From Centroberyx gerrardi (taxonomy: Eukaryota > Chordata > Actinopteri > Beryciformes > Berycidae), in the NCBI RefSeq assembly GCF_048128805.1, contig NC_136006.1:2655235-2719234 (forward strand): DNA of 64,000 bases. Reading direction: 5' to 3'. A program made the translations under genes and the position numbers. Position 1 is the stretch's first letter, and every line of letters begins with the position of its first letter. Positions 21,936 to 31,775 of this stretch are shown in pieces. The notes under the pieces are model-generated. The model saw only the letters and a list, made by a program, of their open reading frames with translations, was not told where the DNA came from and did no database searches.

Positions 21936-23808
21936 GTCAGCAGTAATAACATACAGGCTTAGGCAGACTGAGCCTGCAACTACAACTTTTGAAAAGTAAT
22001 GCACCAAGAAAATAGATGTAATCTAACATGGGAGGGATTCATTCATATCAACCACCATAGTGGTTATTTTGCCATCGATCATTTTGTACAGGAAATATAA
22101 CTGGTACTTTCCTTTGCTCTTTTACTATCAATCAAGATTTTTTAAATGGTGGTTATTCTATATGGAAGTGTCTTAAGAGTTCACACAAAACATCAACAAT
22201 TAAAGAAAGTAACAGAGATAAAAACCATGTGTGGGATCTAATCACTGAGAGTCATGCTGGAGATGTCTTGTACTTGTCAGTCATAAGATTATCAGATCAT
22301 TAAAATAAACAGCCAGCCTTCAGCGCTAACACACATCAGTCATATTATGCCCTTTTCCTAAGATAATTACCAAACGTGATGAGAAAGATCTCAGAGATGG
22401 CAGAGTGAGTAAGGCCTCCAGACTGTTGTAACCCCCCCACCCCCCACCCGTACTGAGACAGACAGAACCAGCTGCTGAACTTTTATAGTGGTCCATAGGT
22501 AAACACACACAACAAGCAGAAGGTGATGACGCCATCTATCACCGGATTATAGTCATCAAAGGAAAAAAACAAATTTATTCAGACAATTCTTGGCCAGACT
22601 ATCTCACACTGCTAAAACTAATTCGTCAAACATTTTTAAAAAAGGACTACATGTGCATTCTATGAAAGAAAATTAAAGTTTGCAACAGAATTTGAAGTTT
22701 GTGAATGGAGAGCAAACAGGTTAAAGGATTAGGCCTGTTGTCAACAACAACCTGGGGCCCCCTGATCACTGGTGCCTAACTTTAGATTAAAGTGAGGGGA
22801 CAGAATCTAAATTCAGACAGGTGATGGGGGTATCTAGGTTTTGGTGTTATGTTTTTTCAAGTGTTGTCTGCAATTCTAAGCTCTCTAAAATTGTTGTTTT
22901 GAATAAGGCTAATCCAGTGACTAATTTAGTCACATGAATTGCTGAAAATATTTTTTATTGAAAATAATGCACTTGCAACTTTATGATTTAGGTCTATGTA
23001 CGGAACTAAAAATAACAAACTGTCAGAGACACCAGCGGGGACGAGGAGACACCAGAGCTCTCTCCTCTTGACAGACGTCTCACTTTGACAACGGGGGACA
23101 CCCTACTTAGTGGCATTGTGTTAGAAAAACAGGGTGACACCGACATGACAGAGGAAGATGAGACTGCTGCAGATGTGCCAAGTATTTACTTTATTTTCTG
23201 ACTCAGTATATCAGACAGTGGGTGCGACCGGAGCAGTGGTGAAGAGGAGGCTAAAGAGGAGGCTGAAGAGGACGGCTGTGCGCCCGGCACCGGCGTCTCC
23301 AATGCGCCCACCTTGTGCGCTACGAAACAATAACGCCTCGTTATTTTGGAACCTTGTGCCATCCAGTCCAATTGCTTAACACCTTGAATATATTTCACAA
23401 TTATGTGGGACAAATTGGGGCTTTGTTAAAAGACTATAATGCACTTAATTGAGACTAACTGACACCATAAGAGCCTACAGCCAGATAGGCTTTCAAACGA
23501 AAGCCACAAAGACACTATTTAGTTGCAGATGTCTTTATGACTCAGTACGTTATTATTAGAGGGCTTTCTAATTTGATGTTTAGTAGGACTAGAAATTAAC
23601 GGAGTGTAAAGGCATTTTTGACATATTTCACGAAGCCATCGAGGTCGCTATTTTTTACTGTCTCCAAAGACAAGTTTGTTTTTATGAATCCTACAATCTG
23701 CGTGGAGTGCCGTAAACACTTTTCAAGCTGGTTTTTGTGCGCACGCCATGTTTTATAAATGAGGCCCCTGTTTTTTCTCCAGTCTAAGGCTGCACTCTTC
23801 ATCACAAT
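21936..23808. other. Left and right arms of duplicate copy 2 around the empty Gypsy site
   Basis: Matches 2444-3442 joined to 7092-7958. The uninterrupted join at about 22929-22934 is the pre-insertion site for the Gypsy element of copy 1. The right arm carries the same decayed coding-like piece and ends at the hAT element starting at about 23809. I see no gene. Confidence 0.75.
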
Positions 23809-24077
23809 TAGGCATGGACCGGTTTCCGTTTTCAAGGTATACCGCGGTTTGAAAAAGTCACAGTTCCAAAACCACTAATATTTCCCGTCATACCGTTCCG
23901 ACGGTATGAGCTGTTTTTTTCCCCCCAAGTTGAAATGACTATTCTCAAAGAGAGAAAGTGCAGGGAATCCCCCAGGTCGCGTGCAGACTGCAGAGGAACA
24001 TGCCCCTCCCCTCGGTTGCGTACCAAGCAGTCAGCACTCAGCAGTCAGCTGTGTTTACAACCCATGTGTAACTTATA

Positions 24078-24306
24078 ATGGCCGAAGGAGGTGAACCCCC
24101 CGAACTTTTCCCCCCATCGAAAAAGACTAAGTCGGCTGTATGGGAATATTTCGGTTATCAAAAAACACAGACGGCCACGGCTTAGAGGAGGAAGGTCACC
24201 CAACATGCAAAACATGCTGGCGAAGAGTGGCTGCCAGAGGAGGCAATACATCCAACATGATTGCACATCTATGGGAGCACCACCCATCGCTCTTTGCCAA
24301 ATTCAA
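24078..24306 (+). pseudogene. hAT transposase exon 1, BED zinc finger
   Basis: Starts with MAEGGEPPELF, then the aromatic BED signature VWEYFG, then CKTC and a HLWEHH histidine pair: the Cys2-His2 DNA-binding finger of ZBED-like transposases. A one-base loss in the A run near 24160 shifts the frame between VWEYFG and the cysteines. The exon ends at AAATTCAAG followed by GTAACG, a good splice donor. Confidence 0.75.
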
Positions 24307-24578
24307 GGTAACGCATCGGACAGAAACCATTTTCCACCGGCAGGTTCGAGGAGTATTTCATGGTCATGGGACTAGGGAGTTACCGTGCCTAGCTAGCTAG
24401 CTGATATTAGTGAAATAAATACTCTAGGCTAGCTATCGAGGCAGATAACATGGCTAATTAGCTAGCTAACATCAGCTAGTTTTTTTTCCCCCTCATGTTA
24501 CTTCACTGAGCGAACGTCTTGCGCAGGGCAAACCATTGAATTTTGTCTGAATTAATTCAAAGCAAAATGCCACAGAGC

Positions 24579-25077
24579 TAGCCTGGTAAGACCATCCTGA
24601 TCACGTGACCTCACATTCTGTTTCACTCCACGGATCAGTCTGGACTTCAAGCCGCCCACATCGAGTTCAGTGGGCGGGAGTACTCGCCTTGACAGACAAA
24701 CTCCTTCAGCCAATCAGCAAATCCAAATTCAAATCCAGTCGAAGAACAGCGAAAACGTATTTTCCGCCGAGAAACTCCGCTAGTGCATACTCTTGTTCTT
24801 GTTTAATTGTTGTTATTGAGTCTATTTCTGCAATAACTACACTTATGGCTGTGTTTACTCTACTAACGTTAACGTTACCGCTTGTTGCTTCGGGAGACGC
24901 CATTACTGTTTTGCCAGCAGCGGCCTGTATTGCACGTCATCAACCACGACGCAGTCCCTGATTGGCCCGGTTACATTGTAATTTCAGGAAATCGATGTGG
25001 GCGGCTAGAAGTCCAGACTGATCCGTGGAGTGAAACAGAATGTGAGGTCACGTGATCAGGATGGTCTTACCAGGCTA
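24579..25077. mobile_element. Long-TIR MITE with 9-bp target duplication (MULE-like or hAT-like)
   Basis: The two ends are inverted repeats of about 90 bp, identical over the outer 70 or so (start TAGCCTGGTAAGACCATCC). CCACAGAGC flanks both sides (24570-24578 and 25078-25086). A 9-bp duplication with long TIRs suggests a Mutator-like element; hAT (8 bp) is the alternative. The interior has no transposase. It lies in the intron of the hAT element, so it is younger than that element. Confidence 0.85.
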
Positions 25078-25177
25078 CCACAGAGCCAGCAGGTCGTTTA
25101 ACAAAACGTATTGCGCTAAAGACATGTAGCTACATAATGACCATGAAAGACTCCTCGAACCTGCCGAGAGCGCGAGT

Positions 25178-25197
25178 GTGTGTGTGTGTGTGTGTGA

Positions 25198-25228
<31 letters not shown>

Positions 25229-25232
25229 TGTG
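25178..25232. repeat. TG/GA compound microsatellite
   Basis: (GT)n followed by (GA)n inside the hAT intron. Confidence 0.9.
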
Positions 25233-25304
25233 TGTTTATGTGTGCGCATCAACATTGAAACAATCAATATTATGTGTCCACCCCATTTTACAAAAGTTAA
25301 GCAT

Positions 25305-25349
25305 TTATTTATTATTATTATTATTATTATATTATTATTATTATTATTG
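25305..25349. repeat. ATT microsatellite
   Basis: (ATT)n run within the hAT intron. Confidence 0.9.
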
Positions 25350-25508
25350 TGTTTTTACATAAAATTAATTAGATGAAATAAATTGTTTAAATTTATGTTT
25401 AATCCAGTAAGAATAGTACTATATATTACCAAAGCACATTTTTGCAACAGTTAACTGTCATTACAGATGTAGGTTACATTAACATGTCTTTATTTTTCTT
25501 CTTTTTAG

Positions 25509-26835
25509 GGTAGCAGTAGCACTAGCAGCAGAGGGGCATCCACTTCAAAACCTGCAGGTCAGCCGACTCAGCCCACAATTCAGCGAACGTTTGAGAAACA
25601 AATGGCCTATGCACCCACATCAAAACATGCTAAAGACCTAAACAATGCTGTGGCGTACTTCATTGCCAAAGACATGATGCCCTTTCAAGCTGTAGAGAAA
25701 CCTGGGTTTCTGAAACTGATGAGGATGGCAGTGCCTCTTTACAAAGTGCCGTCAAGAAAATTCTTTTCAAAGAATGCAATCCCGAAGATGTACACAGAGG
25801 CCAGGGCTCATGTGCAGAAACAAGTGGCAGAAGGGGTGTGGTTTTCTTTAACTACTGATCTGTGGACCAACAGTGGTGGTAGTGGAGAACCATACATCAG
25901 CTTCACAGTGCATTTCCTCTCTCCAGATTGGGAACTGAAACCTTCTGCCTCGAAACTGTACCACACAGCTGACAACATCACAGAATTCGTTGAGAACATG
26001 CTCCAGGAGTGGAGCATCAAAAAGGAAAGTTTGTCTAGCATCACAACAGACAATGCAACCAACATGAAAAAAAGCCTTTGAAGGCTTACCCTTCAACCTT
26101 AATCTAGCTATAGCCAAAGTGCTCAAAATTCAAAGAGTTGACTCAGCTGTACGAGCATGCAGGCACCTTGTACAGGGATTCTCTCGCAGCTGGAAAAAAA
26201 AGAGATAATTGAAGAAGCAGGGAATCCTGAACATTCCTGAAAAATCACTCATTCATGACGTAGTGACGAGGTGGGGGTCCACTTTCAAAATGATTGAGAG
26301 ATTTCTGGAACAGCAGCAGGCTTGTTGTGCAGTGCTCGCAGCAGACAGAAGCTCATGGCATCTAATGCCAAAACACAGTGACGTGCACACTTTAGAGATG
26401 GTCTGCCAACTTCTGGGGCCTCTAAAATTCACAGATCTACTGGGTTCTGAAGCAAAGGCCACGCTGTCATCTTTGAAGCCTGTTATGGAACACATCACTG
26501 ACCTACTGGACGAGAAGGAGGAAGATGATGCCCTAACAAAACAAATGAAAAAGGTAATGAGGGATGATCTGCTGCAACACCATTACTCCTCTGAGAAAGC
26601 CAAGAGGGTGATTGACATCGCCTGCTTCATTGATCCCCGTTTCAAGGGCAACTTTTCTCAAAACAAGGATGACACCATCAGGTCCATTGTAGAGGAAGCA
26701 GTGAACCTGGCAGAAACCACATCACTGCCACCTCGAGAATTACCTGCCACCGCTGCTGATCAAGAGCAAGGAAGCAGCACTTCCACCACCACTGCCCCTT
26801 CCGCTGCTACAAAGAAGAATCGCCTCAGGGTTCCA
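25509..26835 (+). pseudogene. hAT transposase main exon, at least two frameshifts
   Basis: Follows an acceptor CTTCTTTTTAG. It reads GSSSTSSRGASTSK, then FEKQMAYAP, DMMPFQAVEKPGF, FSLTTDLWTNSGG (first catalytic region) and ITTDNATNM (second). A one-base gain near 26073 ends the frame, though LAIAKVLKIQRVDSAVRACR follows in another frame. After a second break near 26205, HDVVTRWGST carries the conserved RW motif, then CFIDPRFKG. The sequence stops at about 26835 in a Ser/Thr-rich linker, so the final dimerisation segment is lost. Resembles ZBED1-like fish hAT elements. Confidence 0.8.
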
Positions 26836-27600
26836 CCAGGTTTGGCAGTTTCCAAATTGTTGTGGAGCCATAGATGGAAAACACTGCGTCATTCAAGCTC
26901 CAGGAAATGCTGGCTCGAAATTCTACAATTACAAAGGCACACACAGCATTGTACTTTTGGCGGCATGTGATGCAAATTACAGATTCAAAATGGTGGACAT
27001 TGGCAATCCTGGGAGGCACAGTGACGGAGGTGTATTTATCAATTCAGAACCTTGATCCAGAAACTTGAGAATGGCCAGCTAAATCTTCCTGGCTTCACAG
27101 ACCTACCAAACTCAGGAACTCGTCTACCCCATGTATTTGTTGCTGATGAAGCCTTTCCACTGCGACCAACACTCATGAGGCCTTTCCCGGGGCGCACCAC
27201 AGGCTCCCTACCAGAGCCAGAGAGGGTCTACAACATGAGGTTGTCAAGGGCCAGACGGGTAATTGAAAACACTTTTGGCATTTTAACCACACGGTTCCAT
27301 GTCTTCAGGAAGCCCATCCATGCCAAGGTGGAACGTGCCACTGACATTGTGAAAGCATCTGTCTGCCTCCACAACTACCTGCGGCAGGAAGAGAGCACTG
27401 CCCCAGGCCACCTGAGAGCATACTGCCCAGCCACACTCATTGACCACGAAGATGAGCAGGGCAATTTGATCCAGGGAAGTTGGAGACAAGAACATATAAG
27501 CCAAGGCCTTCAAGACATCCAGCGCTTGGGTTCAAATACCGACAGTATAGACGCATCTCATATTAGGCACAGCTTCAAAGATTACTTGTGGTCAGCCGCA
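26836..27600 (+). pseudogene. PIF/Harbinger transposase, N-terminally truncated
   Basis: DDE nuclease of the HARBI1 family: [10 protein letters not shown] (first Asp), [11 protein letters not shown] (second Asp), GRHSDGG, then after a frameshift near 27050 LENGQLNLPGF, VADEAFPL, MRPFPG, MRLSRARRVIENTFG (catalytic Glu) and ASVCLHNYLR. All three acidic residues are present. The helix-turn-helix N-terminus is missing; the sequence begins right after the hAT coding sequence, possibly at an old exon boundary (TTTGGCAG before FPNCCG). Confidence 0.85.
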
Positions 27601-28078
27601 GGTGCACTTTTCATATTCTATCTTATACTTCCAAAAGCTCTTATATTTCTTCCTCCTGTTTCAACCTTTCATGCGGCATTTTTTTTCTTGTTTTATATGT
27701 AGCAATCTATGTACCACAATAACAAACAAAATTTGATGTTGTATACTTCTAATAATTAATAACACTATTTATATAGGCTACTATTCAAATCCAACTTAGA
27801 GAGTAGAGTGAAATACAAAAGAAATGAGTATCAAAATCATGCCTTTAGTAATGTGAAGTAAAAATGTAATGTCATTATTAGGACTCCAACCAGTGGAAGA
27901 GAGCAGTGGCCCTCCAAGGATTACCATACTACTTGAAGAAGAGAAGACCCATCTGATTTCTGGAAGATCTTTGAGGTACTGTTTCTGCAAGCATGAGCTA
28001 GGATAGCTATTGTGCTACTACTATACATATTTTATCTACCAAGGATTAAAGTGTAAAGGTCGTAGCTTTAGTGTACAG
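27601..28078. other. Harbinger 3' region and unassigned sequence
   Basis: Pyrimidine-rich then AT-rich sequence. No further ORF or recognisable hAT C-terminus was found. Confidence 0.4.
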
Positions 28079-28790
28079 TAGTGATGCGCGCGTCAGCTTT
28101 TTTCTGACCTGCGACCGCCCAACCCAGCACCAGATCCTATCCGAACCCATCCAACCCATTTTGATGCGCATAAAACAACCCGTACCCTATCTGTCAACCT
28201 GAGGGGAGAAAAAAAAAAGGTCCAGGCAGTCGGGTACTTTTCCAAAGACTGGCTATTTAATTTATCAAACCTCTCAAAACAAGATTTCCAGAAGTCCTGT
28301 TGCATAAATTCTTAGAATTCTACAGAAATAAATATGAAAAATTATGTATGAAACAGTGTTGCCTTTTTAGAATTAAGTCAATATTTCCAGCACACCAAAG
28401 CATTGACGTTCACCTAAAATACAAGACCAACTTATTCCTAGACCAACAACCTGAAAAGGTTGTTAGAGACTGAAATAATACCTTTTTATAAGCCTACTGT
28501 ATTTTCTTAATTGCCTGTATCATAACTTGAATCACTATTGAGTCTAGCAGTTTTATTATGACTGACTCCTTAGGAAAAGAAATTGATGGAAACCTTGCAG
28601 CCTCTAATGCTTAGGGCCCATTCTACCATTGGCCTGTAACTTAAAAAAAATCTTAAGTCCATTGGCTGCACTGAAATAACACAATCCTTCTCACTGTTGT
28701 GTGTAGCCTATTGGACCCTCACCTGCCCGACCCGATCCAAATACCCTCTTCAGTCGCCCTTAACCTGTCGGATTGACTCGTGCATCACTA
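28079..28790. mobile_element. Non-autonomous hAT element, about 712 bp
   Basis: Inverted ends TAGTGATGCGCGCGTCA and TGACTCGTGCATCACTA match at 15 of 17 positions. Flanks GTGTACAG and GTGTATGG agree at six of eight bases, consistent with an aged 8-bp hAT duplication. Subterminal runs of GACC/CCGACCC-type repeats are typical of this fish hAT group. No transposase. Confidence 0.8.
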
Positions 28791-28906
28791 GTGTATGGGG
28801 TGGTTGCTAGGGTGTTGCTTGATGGTTGCTAAGGTGTTAGTAGACTGTTGCTAGGGTGTATGAGGGTTTTGCTAGGGCATTGCCAGGTGTTGCTAGGTGA
28901 CCTTCA
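28791..28906 (+). repeat. Minisatellite, GGTTGCTAGGGTGTT-type units
   Basis: Six or seven diverged copies of GGTTGCTAGGGTGTT. Adjacent to the hAT MITE right end. Confidence 0.8.
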
Positions 28907-29190
28907 TATTTACATATTTTTATATATTTTTGACACTTAAAAAAACAAACGTAAAAAAAACATAAGCTGTTTGTTATTTTGTTCGACCCCTGTATGTGCG
29001 TGTGTCTGTCTATATGCGTGTGCAACTGTCTTATCTGTAAAATCCACATCAAAACTATAGATATACTCTTTAGTGCAACCAGTAGTGAACATTTACTGAC
29101 ATGACTACAGATCATTAGTTGGAAATATTTAGTTTTAAATGGCTAATGTTATATATACAGAAAACTGCATGCTTAAAGTCTATTTCAATC
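28907..29190. other. Short AT-rich stretch, nothing recognised
   Basis: No ORF or repeat recognised. Confidence 0.4.
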
Positions 29191-29195
29191 TCTTA

Positions 29196-29492
29196 GCCAA
29201 CAGGTCCTGAGGGCGACATCACTAGAGGAGTCACCGTTGGAATGGCTGTGGTCACCGAAGAGGTCGGAGCAGCCTTTTTACCTGAAGTCATGGACGTCGC
29301 TGTCATTCTGGAGGATCTCCACGACATACTGAACGGTCTTGCAACAGTGATGGCCTTGCTTCACGTGCTCAACATAGACTATCCAAAAGCAATGAAATAC
29401 ACATTTGAAACGATTCAACGTGTATTAATGGGCATAGGAACTGAAGCTTGCAGTGCCAAAATACATGGACTGAAAAAGAAGTTGCTCCAGTA
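29196..29492 (+). CDS. Last exon of a SAM-domain-like fish multigene family (partial gene)
   Basis: An open stretch of about 98 codons begins near a splice acceptor (CTCTTAG) and ends in TAA. It reads PTGPEGDITRGVTVGMAVVT, then DVAVILEDLHDI, ALLHVLNIDYPKAMKYTFE and a basic end LKKKLLQ. I recognise this as the C-terminus of a large set of uncharacterised teleost proteins often labelled sterile-alpha-motif-domain-containing 3-like. No upstream exons are visible between 26.8 and 29.2 kb. The frame is intact. It could be a transposon-carried gene or a stray exon; molecular function is unknown. Confidence 0.55.
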
Positions 29493-30537
29493 AGCCACTC
29501 TTCAAGTGTTTGTGTGTGTGTGTGCGGGCACATATATTTGTGTGTGCGAGTAACTACATGGACAGCACATATAGGAGAGCAGCAGGCACAACAGTCTCTT
29601 GCAGTAGAAAAATAGTGTTGTTCCTATTTTGAAATGTTAAATAATTTTGGAAACACACTTCATGTCGCTGTATTTTGTGTAGCTGTAGTGAGCGCTACAG
29701 TGCTGCACTGAGGTCATATTCAACTCATTTACAGACTCTGATTCACTCTCAGTCATTCATATTTACTTTATTTCAGTTTAATAAGTCATAAGCCTAACTG
29801 TCAATGGAGTTGGACAGACTAGATTTGGAGAAACGTATATCACTGAGAAACGCATCACTGTCTCCTTTGTACTTATTTGTGCTCAGTTGACTGTATTATT
29901 GCTTAGTTCTCTTAACTCTTGATTTGTTAGGGGGCCTCATGTTTTTGAGAGATGTTTCATATAACAAAGGCCTAATGTGTTATGAAAGACAAATATAATT
30001 TGTGCCATAATTTTAATGATTTAACATGTATTTTGACAAAAATAAACAAAGAAGTTGGTGTAACTCAAAAAAGCCAATGCAACTAATTCACACCATGGTT
30101 TAAGTTAAGGTAACTACCATTTATTAGTTGATATGACTAACAGATTCAGTTGGGAAAACCAGTGTTAGTTGATATAACTTGACAGTAGTAGTTAAGAGGA
30201 CATAAAATGTAGCTAGTAGAACTTGAAATTTCAAGTTCTAATAACATAGATACTAAGTAATATTAGTTGTTAAAACTTGACATTATTGTTAGGAAAACTT
30301 GATATTAGTTAAGAAAACTAAATATTAGTTGTTAAAACGTGACATTATTGTTAGGAAAACTAAATATTTGTTAAGAAAACTTCTTGTTAGTTAGTGGGAC
30401 AAATTATTTTTGTTGACTCAACTGTTGTCTTTATGTTGACACCACAAAACCGAAAGAGTGGTTAAAACTCAAAAAAATCCAGGCAACTAGTTCACTCATT
30501 ATTTCAAGTTGAGACAACTAACCACTTTTTACAGTGT
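29493..30537. other. Repetitive AAAACTTGA/ATTAGTT-rich stretch ending in a CACTA-like terminus
   Basis: From about 30050, short phrases such as TTAGTTGTTAAAACTTGACA recur. The block ends ACTTTTTACAGTG at 30536, like the right end of a CACTA (EnSpm) element. I cannot find the matching left end CACTGTAAAA. This may be the 3' part of an element that includes the exon at 29196-29492. Confidence 0.35.
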
Positions 30538-30687
30538 ATAGTTACTATTTAGGGCAAGTAACGAAGTAATAGTTAGTTTCAAAAGTAACTAAAAGTAACG
30601 CCGCTGAGCATACCCAAAATGCTTTGGACAAGAAGATGCTGATTTATTTGAATAAAAGAAACACTGGAATAAATGAGTAGATACTCA

Positions 30688-31485
30688 CTTGCCAATTTTG
30701 GTGTATGGGGCCAGGAATGACATGATGTCAAAATATGGCCACTTCACTTTTGCTGGTGGTGCTGCTGACCCACTTTTAGGAATAGAGTCCCTCAGGATCT
30801 TGGAATCGACATCACGAAGGCTCTTGAATCGCCTCTGCACTGTTTTTACTTAAATGAAACATAGTAATACAATTTGCAAATACGACTTCCACCAGTCTTC
30901 AAAATAACCTACTATAACATGCTATAATGTAACAGGTGTTGCAATTTTCTTTTTCCCTCTTTCTTTTTAAATAAGAAGTCTCAATCAAGTAAACGTATTT
31001 TCTTTATTCAGGTCTAGATAAAGAGTATATATTGTCTACTCAGTGTATGTTTTAGTCTAGTCTCTGGGCTTTTACCGAGACAAAACAGGAACAGGAGTAG
31101 CTGTGTGCACAGACTGCCATCTAGTGGCCTTTTTCTGCACTTGTCAATTTTACATGATTTGAGGAGGGGATGTGTTCTGATATTTTCTCATGGACTGGAC
31201 AGAGAAGCTTATCTTATTACTAGCCAGTCAAGGTAATGCTTGATTACAACATTACAAATAAAACTGTTTCAATCTGTCTGCAAACAACGCTAGCTAACAT
31301 TAGCTATCTATGATTATCCAGGCTAAATAGCTGTTACTTACCATCTGTGTTGAGACTTTCCGCTACTGCTTTCCAGGAATGTGCCTTTTTAATGCCATCT
31401 TTATAATCTGCCCGCTCTGTAGCGTAAAGGCACGGGAACATCGTGATTGTGTTTATAAAATTTTCGACAAATGTATGATCTTCCA
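30688..31485 (-). CDS. MADF-domain protein of a Harbinger-type element (two exons, 3' incomplete)
   Basis: Exon 1 (31485-31343) starts MEDHTFVENFINTITMFPCL and includes DYKDGIKKAHSWKAVAESL, a MADF DNA-binding domain (LIE..P.LY...Y.d...k..aW..I). A donor follows the GAT codon (GTAAGTAAC). Exon 2 (about 30851-30688) gives VKTVQRRFKSLRD, KVKWPYFDIMSFL and ends at AA/GTGAGT, so at least one more exon is expected at lower coordinates and is not visible. Harbinger elements encode such a Myb/MADF partner that escorts the transposase to the nucleus and the ends. No frame break is seen in the two exons. Exon limits are inferred. Confidence 0.7.
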
Positions 31486-31499
31486 TTGTTATTTAGTTC

Positions 31500-31775
31500 A
31501 GGAAATTACCGTTAAATTGCTGTTAGGATAAGAACGTTATATAAAATAGCTGGATAAGAACGTGATAGCATTATGTTGTCATGACAACTGAGCCAGCGAT
31601 GGGGTCAAAGTTCAATCCAATTTAAGTCTCTGCGATAGGCGCAACGATCATCGCAACGATGACAGATCGCCCATCGCTGGAAGTATAAACAATATGTCGT
31701 TGCGACCAACGATAGAATATGATCATCGCCGGTGGCGACCATCATAAATCGCTGTACTATAAACTGCCCTTGATG
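31500..31775 (-). mobile_element. Probable terminus of the Harbinger-type element
   Basis: Upstream of the MADF start lie repeated ATCG-rich phrases (ATCGTTGCGA, CATCGCCGGTGGCGA) and an end-like GGGCAGTTTATAGTACAGCG near 31773. The opposite end is not identified. Confidence 0.4.

Larger units (their letters stand above)
23809..26835 (+). mobile_element. hAT transposon with BED finger (left and central parts)
   Basis: Starts at TAGGCATGGACCGG, a hAT-like terminus, exactly where copy-2 similarity ends. It carries a BED-finger exon and a hAT transposase exon separated by an intron. The right terminus and the C-terminal dimerisation domain of the transposase are absent: Harbinger sequence begins at about 26836. 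An unrelated long-TIR MITE lies in the intron. Confidence 0.75.

Noticed and set aside
24605-24961. 118-codon open frame
   Set aside because: Lies inside the long-TIR MITE; non-coding.
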